The position numbers and the translations under genes are program-made. Under the pieces are notes generated by a model. It was given only the letters and a program-made list of their open reading frames with translations. It was not told where the DNA came from and searched no databases. Positions 19,673-28,327 of a stretch of 43,288 nucleotides of DNA are shown here, one piece after another. The DNA is from Aestuariivita sp. (GTDB taxonomy: Bacteria; Pseudomonadota; Alphaproteobacteria; Rhodobacterales; Rhodobacteraceae), in contig NZ_JAAWWD010000014.1 of NCBI RefSeq assembly GCF_021404545.1, forward strand, positions 1 through 43,288, in the 5' to 3' direction. Every line of letters starts with the position of its first letter. The first letter of the stretch is position 1.

Positions 19673-20803
19673 ATGATGGCCGCTCTGCTCGATACCGTGG
19701 ACCCTGACGGGCTTGAAGAATTCTCGGTCGTCTTCACCGACCGATCCCTTAATCATATGTCGGCGGCCTTTCAGAAGGTCATGACCGATATCTCCGAGAT
19801 GCTTAAAGAGGTCTATAACGCCGATAACGTGGCTGTCATTCCCGGTGGCGGCACCTACGCGATGGAAGCCGTCGCGCGCCAGTTTGCCCGTGGCGCCAAC
19901 GTGATGGTGGTGCGCAACGGCTGGTTCTCCTACCGCTGGAGCCAGATTTTCGAGGCCGGAGATCTGACCGCCTCGACCACCGTGCTCAAAGCGCGCCGCG
20001 CGGGCAATCAAAGCCAGACGCCCTTCGCGCCCGCCCCGATCGAGGATGTCGTGGCCACCATCCGGGCCGAAAAGCCGGACATCGTTTTCGCCCCGCATGT
20101 GGAAACCAGTGCCGGTGTGATCCTGCCAGACACCTATATCTCAGCTATGGCCTCGGCGGCCCATGAGGTCGGCGCGCTGATGGTCCTCGATTGCATCGCC
20201 TCGGGCTGTGCCTGGGTCGACATGACCGCCACCGGCGTCGATGTCCTGATCTCCGCCCCGCAAAAGGGCTGGAGCGCGCAGCCTTGCGCGGGCCTCGTGA
20301 TGCTCTCGGACCGGGCCGAGGCACGCCTGGCCGAGACGACCTCCGACAGCTTTGCCATTGATCTCAAGAAATGGCGCCAGATCATGCAGACCTATGAAGA
20401 CGGCGGTCACGCCTATCATGCCACGATGCCCACCGATGGGTTGCGCGCATTTCGCGACACGATGCGCGAGACGCGCAACTACGGCTTTGACCGGCTCAAG
20501 CAGGCGCAATGGGCGCTCGGCGACGCGGTGCGCGCCATGATGGCCGAAAAGGGCATCGTTTCCGTGGCCGCCGATGGCTTCGGTGCGCCGGGCGTCGTGG
20601 TCTGCTACACCACCGATCCCGATATCCAGTCCGGCAAGGCCTTCGCCGAACACGGCATGCAGATCGCGGCCGGTGTGCCCCTGCAATGCGACGAGCCCGC
20701 CGATTACAGAAGCTTCCGCATCGGTCTTTTCGGCCTCGACAAGCTCTACGATGTCGCGGGCACCGTTGCGCGCTTGCGCCGCGTGGTGGACCAGGTGCTC
20801 TGA
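19673..20803 (+). CDS. Class V PLP-dependent aminotransferase
   Basis: Fold-type I aminotransferase of the alanine-glyoxylate/serine-glyoxylate group. N-terminal FTDRSLNHMSAAF region; glycine-rich VIPGGGTYAMEAVARQF for cofactor phosphate contact (~residue 60); HVETSAGVILP; the PLP-contacting LMVLDCIASG (Asp ~178); and the Schiff-base Lys in ISAPQKGWSAQPCAG (~205). The start follows AAAGGA by 4 bases; two ATGs are adjacent (19673 and 19676). The amino donor cannot be inferred. Placement after two Lrp regulators that face ilvC hints at amino-acid metabolism under their control. Confidence 0.88.
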   Translation: MMAALLDTVDPDGLEEFSVVFTDRSLNHMSAAFQKVMTDISEMLKEVYNADNVAVIPGGGTYAMEAVARQFARGANVMVVRNGWFSYRWSQIFEAGDLTASTTVLKARRAGNQSQTPFAPAPIEDVVATIRAEKPDIVFAPHVETSAGVILPDTYISAMASAAHEVGALMVLDCIASGCAWVDMTATGVDVLISAPQKGWSAQPCAGLVMLSDRAEARLAETTSDSFAIDLKKWRQIMQTYEDGGHAYHATMPTDGLRAFRDTMRETRNYGFDRLKQAQWALGDAVRAMMAEKGIVSVAADGFGAPGVVVCYTTDPDIQSGKAFAEHGMQIAAGVPLQCDEPADYRSFRIGLFGLDKLYDVAGTVARLRRVVDQVL

Positions 20804-20837
20804 AGGCTTTCTTGTCTTTCCAAATACCGGCGGGGGT

Positions 20838-20855
20838 CTGGGGGCTGGCCCCCAG
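20838..20855. terminator. GC-rich hairpin between convergent genes
   Basis: CTGGGGGC-TG-GCCCCCAG, a perfect 8-bp stem in the 67-base gap between the aminotransferase and the UbiH-family hydroxylase stops. No strong T-run on either side; a likely bidirectional transcription stop. Confidence 0.5.
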
Positions 20856-20870
20856 TCCGGCACTGATCCC

Positions 20871-22067
20871 TCAGCGCACGCCCAGCCCCATCTGCATCAA
20901 GGTCCGCCGTACCGGTGCCAGCGCGTAAAGCGCATCCAGACCCTTGGCGCGGGCATCACGCAACGGCTGCCCGCTCACCATTGACGCCCGGTTGAGCAGA
21001 TCGATGCCTTGTGCCCTGAGCCGGATCTCACCGATGCGCGCGCGATGATAGGCGTCCAGCATCTGCGCGTCCCCCAACCCCTCGGGGCGCGCGTCCGCCA
21101 GATCCAGCAGACAGCGCAGATCGGCCAGCGACATGTTCAGCCCCTGTGCGCCAATCGGGGGAACCACATGGGCCGCCTCCGCCATCAGCGCCAGCCGCTC
21201 GCCCGCAAGCCGCTCGGCCTCTTGGGTGATGATCGGCCAGATCGTGCGACGTGAGGCCAGGGTGAAGGGGCCGAACAGATGGCAGGACCGCACCGACATC
21301 GCGGTCTCAAAGGCCGGGATATCCATCTGCAATAGCTCGGCCGCCTTGGGTCCTTCCTCCATCCACACCACGGCAGAGGAGGGGCGCCCGTCATAATCCG
21401 GCAGGGGCACCAATGTGAATGGACCGCCCGTGCGGTGGATTTCGGTCGAGACATTGTCATGCGGGATCGGGTGGGTGACGGCAAAGGCCAGCGCCTTTTG
21501 CCCATAGCGCTTGATGCGGGTACCAATCCCCGCCGCCTCCCGCATGGGCGAGGCGCGCCCGTCACAGGCCAGTACCAGCCGGGTGCGGATGCGACCGCCA
21601 TCGCTCAGACCCACCCGGGCCTCGGCCTGGCGGGTAAAAAGCGTGGTGGTCGCCGTCCCGGGGCGGAAATCGACATTTTCGATCTCGGCCAGCCGCGCCA
21701 CCAATTCGCGCCGCAACAGCCAATTGGGCAGGTTCCACCCGAATGGCTGGTCCGAGATATCGGCGGCGTTGAATTCGCGCGTGACACGCGGGGTCGCGAT
21801 CTCCCCGCCTGCATCGACGATGCGCATGATCTGCAACGGCGCGGCATGCGGGGCAAATCGCCCCCAAAGCCCCGCACGCTCCAAAAGCGCGCGCGCCGGT
21901 TGCAGGATCGCGGTGGTCCGCAGATCGGACCCATCCGCATCGCGGTCCGTGACGGGGGGGGCCGGGTCGACGCAGATCACACGGAATCCGGCCACAGCCA
22001 AACAGGCCGCTGCCGTCAGCCCTGCGATCCCGCCCCCGGAAATCAGGATGTCACAGTCAAAATCCAT
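20871..22067 (-). CDS. FAD-dependent monooxygenase, UbiH/UbiF/COQ6 family
   Basis: Aromatic-ring hydroxylase of ubiquinone biosynthesis. 398 residues. N-terminal FAD-binding GXGXXG in DILISGGGIAGLTAAACL; the DG motif in VLACDGRASPMREAAGI (~residue 170); and the C-terminal flavin loop AEAAHVVPPIGAQGLNMSL (~295), where family members usually read GDAAH. Gly-Asp is replaced by Ala-Glu, a conservative change at the acidic position. Which ring position it hydroxylates cannot be told. AAAGGAG lies 8 bases before the ATG. Downstream of it is the convergent aminotransferase gene. Confidence 0.9.
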   Translation of the reverse strand: MDFDCDILISGGGIAGLTAAACLAVAGFRVICVDPAPPVTDRDADGSDLRTTAILQPARALLERAGLWGRFAPHAAPLQIMRIVDAGGEIATPRVTREFNAADISDQPFGWNLPNWLLRRELVARLAEIENVDFRPGTATTTLFTRQAEARVGLSDGGRIRTRLVLACDGRASPMREAAGIGTRIKRYGQKALAFAVTHPIPHDNVSTEIHRTGGPFTLVPLPDYDGRPSSAVVWMEEGPKAAELLQMDIPAFETAMSVRSCHLFGPFTLASRRTIWPIITQEAERLAGERLALMAEAAHVVPPIGAQGLNMSLADLRCLLDLADARPEGLGDAQMLDAYHRARIGEIRLRAQGIDLLNRASMVSGQPLRDARAKGLDALYALAPVRRTLMQMGLGVR

Positions 22068-22139
22068 TGATACCGCTCCTTTCCCGGCAATCTAGGCCAG
22101 GCCCGGAAGGGTGCCAAGCGACATCCTGACGCCGCGGGC

Positions 22140-22388
22140 CTATCCCCAGGAGTAGAGCACGAGCAGAACAAACATGATCGGCACAAGGGCCAGCGCGGGC
22201 AGATAGAGCCCCGGCAGACCAAAGACCAGAACGGCCGACATCCACAGGCTCACAAAGGCTACCAACGCGAACCAGATATTGTCCTTGTCACCGAACAGCA
22301 GATCGCGCGCGACCCAGCCGATAACCGGAATAGCCAGAAAAAGCCGCATCCAAAACGGGTGGCGGTGGGGGATATAGGCAGCACTCAT
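22140..22388 (-). CDS. Small membrane protein, 82 residues
   Basis: Three hydrophobic segments (from about FLAIPVIGWVARDLLF; FALVAFVSLWMSAVLVFG; LPALALVPIMFVLLVLY) after a polar start (MSAAYIPHRHPFWMR). I start at 22388, where AGGAG lies 9 bases upstream; the open frame reaches further but without a site. No family name can be given. It lies between the UbiH-family gene and the HAD gene on the same strand and may be co-transcribed with them. Confidence 0.72.
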   Translation of the reverse strand: MSAAYIPHRHPFWMRLFLAIPVIGWVARDLLFGDKDNIWFALVAFVSLWMSAVLVFGLPGLYLPALALVPIMFVLLVLYSWG

Positions 22389-22476
22389 GTGATCGTTTCT
22401 CCTGTTTAGCACGGTCAGCCTGAGATAGGCGTTCTGCGGCAGCGGAGGAGGGCCAAACTGTCGCATTTCCGATGGT

Positions 22477-23121
22477 TTAGATAAGGTTTTTCAGAAAGGA
22501 CGTAAGGTCATCTGTGTGATGGTGAATATGGTCGGCCTCGACCGGGGTTTCGGCTACGTGAACCGTGCGCATGCCCATTTCGTGCGGCGCTGTCAGATTG
22601 CGCGGATCATCCTCGAACATGGCCGCTTTTCCGGGCTCAATCCCGTCCTGGCCAAAGATCTCTTCAAAGGCGGCGCGTTCGGGTTTTGGGCGAAAGCCTG
22701 CATGTTCGACGCCGTAGACGGCGTCAAACAGACCGCTCAATCCCCGCGCCTCCAGAACGCGTTCGGCATAGGGCGCGGTGCCGTTGGTGTAGACGATCCG
22801 CCGCCCGGGCAGGGCGCGGATGTGGCCGGCCAGGTCCGCGTCGGTTTCCAGGTGATCCAGAGAGATATCGTGCACATCGGTCAGATAAGGCCCTGGATCC
22901 ACTTGGTGTTCGCGCATTAATCCGGCCAGAGTGGTGCCGTAGAGCTGCCAGTAATGGCGGCGCAGGTGATCGGCTTGGGGTTTCTCCACGCCCAAGGCGT
23001 CCATCACGAACTGTGTCATGCGCACCTCGATCTGATCGAAGAGCCGCGCGCGGGGCGGGTACAAGGTGTTATCGAGATCGAACACCCATTGTGAAACATG
23101 TGAGAATGCATCTTTTACCAT
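22477..23121 (-). CDS. HAD-superfamily hydrolase, pyrimidine 5'-nucleotidase type
   Basis: 214 residues. HAD motif I is WVFDLDNTLYPP (nucleophile and acid/base Asp), motif II is RRIVYTNGTAPYA, motif III Lys is in FRPKPERAAF, and motif IV is AAMFEDDPRNL. The subfamily resembles yeast Phm8/Sdt1-type pyrimidine 5'-nucleotidases, common in alphaproteobacteria; the substrate is inferred. The start at 23121 has AGGA 8 bases upstream. It is divergent from the GntR gene. Confidence 0.9.
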   Translation of the reverse strand: MVKDAFSHVSQWVFDLDNTLYPPRARLFDQIEVRMTQFVMDALGVEKPQADHLRRHYWQLYGTTLAGLMREHQVDPGPYLTDVHDISLDHLETDADLAGHIRALPGRRIVYTNGTAPYAERVLEARGLSGLFDAVYGVEHAGFRPKPERAAFEEIFGQDGIEPGKAAMFEDDPRNLTAPHEMGMRTVHVAETPVEADHIHHHTDDLTSFLKNLI

Positions 23122-23165
23122 GTCATCGGTCCTAGGATGCTCAGGCGCGGAATTCAACGGCGGGC

Positions 23166-23194
23166 TTGATTGAACAGCCACTCAAACGCTAGAC
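23166..23194 (+). promoter_or_regulatory. Candidate sigma-70 promoter for the GntR gene
   Basis: TTGATT (23166-23171), a 17-base spacer, then CTAGAC (23189-23194), 29 bases before the start codon. Spacing is ideal; the -10 match is poor. Confidence 0.35.
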
Positions 23195-23223
23195 AGGCAC
23201 ATCCAGAGATCTGATGGCAGACC

Positions 23224-23877
23224 ATGACGCAAAAACCGCCCGTGCAAACAGACGCGTATAGCCTGATCCTCGAAGCGATCGATATGGGGGTCTATAAGCC
23301 CGGCGACCGGCTTGTGGAAAGCGATCTTGCGGATCGGTTCGGCGTGTCGCGCACGCCAATCCGCGAGGCGTTGCAACGGCTTGAAACGCAATCGCTTTTG
23401 GAGCGTGACGGGCGGTCCTTGATCGTCGCTTCGCTCGATCATAACCAGATGTCCGAGCTTTATATCGTCCGGCGCGAGCTGGAAGGGTTGGCGGCCCGGC
23501 TGGCCGCGCGACATGCCACGCCCGAGGAGGTCGCGCTTTTGCGGGCGATGGTGACGGCCGATGATGCGCTGATCAATGATCCCGCCGCCCTGGCGCGGGC
23601 AAACAGGCGCTTTCACAAACAGATCCATCTGGCCTCCCATAACCGCTATCTGGTTCAGCAGCTAGACCTGGTGCATCGCACAATGGCGCTTATGGCGACG
23701 ACCTCGCTTGCCGCCGATGGTCGTGGTGAGATCGCGCAGAGCGAGCATGACGGGATCGTGCGTGCGATTGAGGCGCGTGACGAGGAAGCCGCAGATCACG
23801 CGCTGTGCGAGCATATCTCCATCGCTTTCATGACCCGGCTGAAACAGGATGCCGACCGGCGCGAGGCGCAAGGGTAA
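23224..23877 (+). CDS. GntR-family regulator with FCD ligand domain
   Basis: 217 residues. N-terminal winged HTH (~residues 10-72: YKPGDRLVESDLADRFGVSRTPIREALQRLETQSLLER) typical of the FadR subgroup, then an all-helical FCD domain (~80-205). Metal-binding-type residues are visible in ANRRFHKQIHLASHN and the two C-terminal histidines SEHDGIV and CEHISIAF, which in FCD proteins bind a divalent metal and an organic-acid ligand. No catabolic operon lies next to it, so the regulated pathway is unknown. It converges with the glycosyltransferase gene. Confidence 0.92.
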   Translation: MTQKPPVQTDAYSLILEAIDMGVYKPGDRLVESDLADRFGVSRTPIREALQRLETQSLLERDGRSLIVASLDHNQMSELYIVRRELEGLAARLAARHATPEEVALLRAMVTADDALINDPAALARANRRFHKQIHLASHNRYLVQQLDLVHRTMALMATTSLAADGRGEIAQSEHDGIVRAIEARDEEAADHALCEHISIAFMTRLKQDADRREAQG

Positions 23878-23892
23878 CACCGCAGCCTGCAT

Positions 23893-25794
23893 CTATTGCG
23901 TGTTGGAGGACGCCTGGGTCTCCAGCTCGGGCTGGGAATGCCCGTGTTGGGTCTTGTCCCAGTAAAACGGCTTGGCCATCACTTCGTAGAGGGCCTTGTA
24001 TCCGGCCAGCGCGCCCAGCGGGAAATAGACCGGCAGGGTCACGGCCCAGGGCATCAGAAACCTGTGTTCGTTGCTGGAAACGGCGATCAGCGCCACGATC
24101 AGATTGACCAGTTCCGTCACGAAGAACAGCCCAAAGATCAGCGTCAGAACCGTTGTGGAGTAGTAATCCTCGGTCGGGTGGCGCAACGCAAAGGCCTTGA
24201 GCCAGAAACTCCACAACAGGGGCGCCAGCAGGAACTGCGACAGCGTGCCCACAAAAAACGCCTGGAGGCCCAAAAACCGCTTCCAGCCGATATCGGCGAG
24301 CAAGGCGCGCGGATGGCGCATATGGACACCATAGGTCACCATGAACCCCTTGAGCCAGCGTGAGCGCTGTTTGACCCAGCGCCAGGGCCTGCAATTGGCC
24401 TCTTCGTGGGTGGCGGTCAGGATCAGTTCGGTGCGATAGCCAAACCGCGCGATCCGCACGCCCAGATCGGCATCCTCGGTCACGTTATGGGCGTCCCAGC
24501 CCCCCATTTCGTGGATCTTGTCGCGCCGCAGAAAGAGGGTGGTACCGCCCAGCGGGATCACCAGACCCAGCCGCGCCAGGCCCGGCAGAACGACCCGGAA
24601 CCAGCTAGCGTACTCGATTGTGAAACACCGCGCGAGCCAGTTGGCACGGGGGTTATAGTAATCCAATATGCCTTGCAAACACGCGACATCCGGGGCGGCA
24701 TTGGCGAAATGGGCGGCTACACGCTCCAGCTGGTCGGGGGCGGGGGCGTCTTCGGCATCCCAGATCCCGATAATCTCGCCCCGGCAGAAATCCAGCGCAT
24801 AGTTCAGCGCGCGGGGTTTGGTGGTGATGCCGCCGCCATCCGGGACTTCGACCACGCGGATCCATCCGGGTAAATCGCAGCGGGCCAGGGCCTCGCGGGT
24901 CAGTGTATCCTTTTCCTCCAGCACCAGAATGACGTCCATCAGAACCCGAGGATAGGTCAGCCGATGCAGGCGCTTGATCAGCGCCCCGGCAATCTCGGTT
25001 TCGCGAAACAGAGGCACCATAACCGAGATCCGGGGCAATCGCTCTGGCGGCTGGTGTGGTGTGGCCGCGGGGCCGGGCACGTTCGGTTTGAGATGGGAGA
25101 GGGTGCCCACCAGTTTGAGAGCGGTGATGAAAAGGAGGCAGATCAACGCAACCGTGCAGAGCATCGCGGTTACCAGCGTCGGAGCGGTCACCAGACACGC
25201 CAGGAACGCCGCCGCCGCCACGAGGATCGCCGCCAGGGTGGTTCGGCTGATCGGGCGCCAGTGTCGACAGCTGAACCGGTGATCCACGCGCGCCTCGGCA
25301 AAGGCGGTCAGCTCCTCTCGCAATGTCCGTGCGATGGCGTCCATCACGTGGCCTTCCGATGCCAGCACCGGGACGATGGGCGGAAACTCCTTTGGCAATT
25401 CGGCTTGCAGCGCGCGGATCGCGTCTGGTCGGTCCCCGGCCACCAGAACGGCGTTACCCAGCCGCATCCAAGGCAGGCACCGGTGTTTGATCCAAAGATC
25501 GCGCGGGGCCAATCGGACCAGCTTCGGATCGGGCGGTTCAGCTTTCAGATCCACGATGTAAAGGGCGCTCTGTGCGGCGATGGCGGCCAGAACGTCCGCG
25601 TCGGTAGTGGCCCCGGCAGAGACGAGGATGTCACCAAGCGGGGCGTCAACGCTCTGTTGTCTTTCCAGGGCACGGACAAGCTGTGCCGACGTGATCTTGC
25701 CGGCTTCGACCAGATATCGGCCCAAGGGGCGGCGATCCTGATCAAAGGGCGCGGTCCGGATCGGAGTGTGCAGGGATAGCCGCGCTTCGCTCAT
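23893..25794 (-). CDS. MshEN domain fused to a GT2-family membrane glycosyltransferase
   Basis: 633 residues from the ATG at 25794 (AAGG 8 bases upstream). Residues ~20-150 form an MshEN/T2SSE_N domain with two copies of its motif: PLGRYLVEAGKITSAQLVRAL and, ~28 residues on, PLGDILVSAGATTDADVLAAI. Known MshEN domains bind cyclic di-GMP. Then two membrane helices, and a GT2 catalytic domain with WDAEDAP (DxD), TEDADLGVRI (general base) and KQRSRWLKG (QxxRW, processive synthases). Three or four C-terminal helices follow. It is probably a c-di-GMP-regulated polysaccharide synthase. E. coli NfrB pairs the same two domains in the reverse order. No partner gene is seen nearby. Confidence 0.88.
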   Translation of the reverse strand: MSEARLSLHTPIRTAPFDQDRRPLGRYLVEAGKITSAQLVRALERQQSVDAPLGDILVSAGATTDADVLAAIAAQSALYIVDLKAEPPDPKLVRLAPRDLWIKHRCLPWMRLGNAVLVAGDRPDAIRALQAELPKEFPPIVPVLASEGHVMDAIARTLREELTAFAEARVDHRFSCRHWRPISRTTLAAILVAAAAFLACLVTAPTLVTAMLCTVALICLLFITALKLVGTLSHLKPNVPGPAATPHQPPERLPRISVMVPLFRETEIAGALIKRLHRLTYPRVLMDVILVLEEKDTLTREALARCDLPGWIRVVEVPDGGGITTKPRALNYALDFCRGEIIGIWDAEDAPAPDQLERVAAHFANAAPDVACLQGILDYYNPRANWLARCFTIEYASWFRVVLPGLARLGLVIPLGGTTLFLRRDKIHEMGGWDAHNVTEDADLGVRIARFGYRTELILTATHEEANCRPWRWVKQRSRWLKGFMVTYGVHMRHPRALLADIGWKRFLGLQAFFVGTLSQFLLAPLLWSFWLKAFALRHPTEDYYSTTVLTLIFGLFFVTELVNLIVALIAVSSNEHRFLMPWAVTLPVYFPLGALAGYKALYEVMAKPFYWDKTQHGHSQPELETQASSNTQ

Positions 25795-25814
25795 AGGCTT
25801 TGCCTTGGTCAATG

Positions 25815-25855
25815 ACTAAGGCAGGCATGGCAACCCTTAGTTAATGGGAGGTAAA
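25815..25855 (-). promoter_or_regulatory. Inverted repeat and CtrA-like site upstream of the glycosyltransferase gene
   Basis: ACTAAGG (25815-25821) and CCTTAGT (25835-25841) form a 7-bp inverted repeat. Partly overlapping it, on the minus strand, is TTTA-N7-TTAAC (25840-25855), one mismatch from the CtrA consensus TTAA-N7-TTAAC. Both lie 20-60 bases upstream of the start codon at 25794, in promoter position. Confidence 0.4.
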
Positions 25856-25866
25856 TTCACCCCGCA

Positions 25867-27039
25867 TTACTGCGACATTCTGTCATTTTGTGTGTCCATC
25901 GCGTTGGCAAAGCGCTCAAAGAGGTAAAAACTGTCCTGCGGCCCGGGCGAGGCTTCGGGGTGGTATTGCACCGAATAGACGGGGCGATCGGCCATCCGGA
26001 TACCACAGTTCGAGCCGTCAAACAGCGAGCGGTGGGTTTCCAGAACGCCCTCGGGCAGGGTCTGGGCGTCTACCGCGAAACCGTGATTCATCGACGTAAT
26101 CTCGACCTTGCCGGTTTCCATATCCTTGACGGGATGGTTTGCGCCGTGATGGCCGTGGTTCATCTTGACCGTTTTGGCCCCCAGCGCGAGGGCGAGCATC
26201 TGATGGCCCAGGCAGATCCCGAATACCGGCATCTCTGACCGTTCAAGCACGTCCCGGATCATCGGCACCGCATAGCGGCCGGTCGCAGCCGGATCGCCGG
26301 GCCCGTTCGACAGAAACAGGCCATCGGGCCGATACGACAGGACATCCTCGGCGGTGGCGGTCGCGGGCAGGACGGTCACATCGCACCCGGCACTGGCCAG
26401 GCAACGCAGGATGTTGCGTTTGGCCCCGTAATCGACGGCGACCACTTTGAACTTGGGATCGCTCTGGCGGGTATAGCCTTCGGGCCAGGCCCACCGCATC
26501 TCGTCCCAGCGATAGGATTGCGCGCAGGTGACCTTGCGGGCCAGATCCATCCCTTCGAGGCCCGCAAACCCGCGCGCCGCCGCGACCAGCGCTGCGATAT
26601 CGAACTGACCGCTGGGATCGTGGGCCAGAGCCACATGCGGCGCGCCCTGTTGGCGGATTGCGCGGGTCAGGCGACGGGTGTCGACGCCCCCGATGGCAAT
26701 ACGTCCGCGCCGGGTCAGCCAGGTCTTCAGCTCCTCGGCCGCACGCCAGTTCGAGGGCGTGGTCGGATCCCATTTGACCACCATGCCCTCGGCGACCGGA
26801 TCGCCGGTCTCGTCATCATCGGGGTTCACGCCGACATTGCCGATATGCGGAAAAGTAAAGGTCACGACCTGCCCGGCGTAAGAAGGGTCGGTCATGATCT
26901 CTTGATAGCCGGTCATCGCGGTATTGAAGCACAGCTCTGCCACCGTCTGACCGGTGGCGCCGAACCCCTGTCCGTAAAACACCGTCCCATCGGCAAGGGC
27001 AAGGCAGGCGGTCGGTGTTTGGGGGGCTGCGGGGGCCAT
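25867..27039 (-). CDS. carA: Carbamoyl-phosphate synthase small subunit
   Basis: Glutaminase subunit that hydrolyses glutamine and channels ammonia to CarB for arginine and pyrimidine synthesis. 390 residues from the ATG at 27039 (GAGGAG upstream). The N-terminal CPSase small domain has ALADGTVFYGQGFGA and FNTAMTGYQEIMTDPSY; the C-terminal class I amidotransferase domain has LSNGPGDP, the nucleophile Cys in FGICLGHQML, and the His-Glu pair in QYHPEASPGP. carB is not in the window. It is divergent from yqeY, an arrangement common in alphaproteobacteria. Confidence 0.97.
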   Translation of the reverse strand: MAPAAPQTPTACLALADGTVFYGQGFGATGQTVAELCFNTAMTGYQEIMTDPSYAGQVVTFTFPHIGNVGVNPDDDETGDPVAEGMVVKWDPTTPSNWRAAEELKTWLTRRGRIAIGGVDTRRLTRAIRQQGAPHVALAHDPSGQFDIAALVAAARGFAGLEGMDLARKVTCAQSYRWDEMRWAWPEGYTRQSDPKFKVVAVDYGAKRNILRCLASAGCDVTVLPATATAEDVLSYRPDGLFLSNGPGDPAATGRYAVPMIRDVLERSEMPVFGICLGHQMLALALGAKTVKMNHGHHGANHPVKDMETGKVEITSMNHGFAVDAQTLPEGVLETHRSLFDGSNCGIRMADRPVYSVQYHPEASPGPQDSFYLFERFANAMDTQNDRMSQ

Positions 27040-27225
27040 GGCGTGGCGATCTCCTCGATGCGCAAATTGGTGGCGGTATAGGGCCAAGGAGGGGGCAAGG
27101 TCAAGTCTGCACAAATATTAGGAGAGTGAGTAAAAACAATAGGTTATCTGACACGACCCTCGGTTGAACTGTGCATTTTCATCCGGTACTGTTAAAGGCT
27201 GATCACCCAGGGGATGGGACGACAC

Positions 27226-27690
27226 ATGGACATGCGCGAACGGGTCAACACGGCCCTGAAACAAGCGATGAAGGACAAGGCAGCCGGGCGGCTATCGACC
27301 CTTCGGCTGATCAATGCGGCTATCAAGGACAAGGATATCGAGGCCCGTGGCACCGGTGAGGGCGCCGGTGTCGGTGACGCCGAAGTTCTTGCGATCCTTG
27401 GCAAAATGACCAAGCAGCGGCAGGAAAGCGCGCGCGCCTACGAAGAGGGTGGGCGGCTGGATCTGGCCGAGCAGGAGCGTAGCGAGATCGGCGTGATCGA
27501 AGAGTTTCTGCCGCGTCAACTGACCGAGGCCGAGGTTGCAAAGGCCATCGATGCCGCCATCGCCGAGAGCGGTGCAGATTCGATCCGCGACATGGGCAAG
27601 GTGATGGGCGCGCTCAAGGGCAGGTATACCGGTCAGATGGATTTCGGCATGGTCGGCCCGATGGTCAAGGATCGCCTCTGCGCGTCTTAG
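27226..27690 (+). CDS. yqeY: GatB/YqeY domain-containing protein
   Basis: 154 residues. The YqeY-like domain matches the helical tail of the GatB amidotransferase subunit: MRERVNTALKQAMKDKAAGRLSTLRLI at the start, MTKQRQESARAYEEGGR in the middle, and FLPRQLTEAEV with GKVMGALKGRYTGQMD at the end. It probably interacts with tRNA or tRNA-dependent amidotransferases; its actual role is unproven. I take the ATG at 27226. Its stop overlaps the stop of the convergent DUF2244 gene by 4 bases. Confidence 0.93.
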   Translation: MDMRERVNTALKQAMKDKAAGRLSTLRLINAAIKDKDIEARGTGEGAGVGDAEVLAILGKMTKQRQESARAYEEGGRLDLAEQERSEIGVIEEFLPRQLTEAEVAKAIDAAIAESGADSIRDMGKVMGALKGRYTGQMDFGMVGPMVKDRLCAS

Positions 27691-28175
27691 GGGCGGTGCA
27701 GGGCGCGCGACAGTTCGTCATAAAGGGCAAGCCGCTCGTCCTCGGACAAGAACGCACCGATTTCCACGTTGCGCCCATTGCCCGATAACGTGACATAATG
27801 CGGGACGGGACCGTCCCGTACATGCATCTCGGTGCGGGCCCAATAGCGATTGCAATCCCATTCCTGAACCTCACCGCGCGGGTTGCGTCGCACAAGATGC
27901 GCCCGGTCCCCTGACAGCGTGAGCACCTCGATGATCTGCGCATTCTGGCGGGATCGTTTCAGTGCGACCCAGATGCCCGTCAGGGCCAGTAGGATAAAGG
28001 GCAGGATGCCCCACAGCACGACCGACCCCAGAAACGGCACCAACGGCACAAGCAGCATTGCAAAGGTGATCGCGATGAATACGGCAAACCCCTTGGGCGC
28101 AAGCGATTGATGCGGCCAAAGATGCAGCTCCTGCGCGCCGGGGCGGGTTTCGGATGTTGTCCAGTTGTAAGGCAT
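27687..28175 (-). CDS. DUF2244 membrane protein
   Basis: 162 residues from MPYNWTTSET (28175). A polar start, two closely spaced hydrophobic helices (~30-68: FAVFIAITFAMLLVPLVPFLGSVVLWGILPFILLAL in outline), then a conserved soluble part with RNPRGEVQEWDCNRYWAR and a C-terminal helix. This matches the alphaproteobacterial DUF2244 family, often near respiratory genes; ctaD lies nearby. The function is unknown. Stop codons of this and yqeY interleave, so the two convergent messages overlap. Confidence 0.85.
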   Translation of the reverse strand: MPYNWTTSETRPGAQELHLWPHQSLAPKGFAVFIAITFAMLLVPLVPFLGSVVLWGILPFILLALTGIWVALKRSRQNAQIIEVLTLSGDRAHLVRRNPRGEVQEWDCNRYWARTEMHVRDGPVPHYVTLSGNGRNVEIGAFLSEDERLALYDELSRALHRP

Positions 28176-28301
28176 TTCGCAGTCCTCAGTTCGTTTTAGC
28201 ATGCCACCCCAAGCTGTCGAGAGGCCAATCCGCCGCCCCTGCAAGACGCCGAGAATTTGCCGAAACCTTTAGCCAAATCGCCCTGGCGAAAACGAGGTGC
28301 T

Positions 28302-28309
28302 TTAACCAT
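28302..28309 (+). promoter_or_regulatory. CtrA half-site upstream of the Hint gene
   Basis: TTAACCAT, the described CtrA half-site, sits 18 bases before the Hint-protein start. An 8-base match alone is weak evidence; the position and the second CtrA-like site at 25840 add some weight. Confidence 0.3.
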
Positions 28310-28327
28310 TTTCGCCGATGCTGAGCG

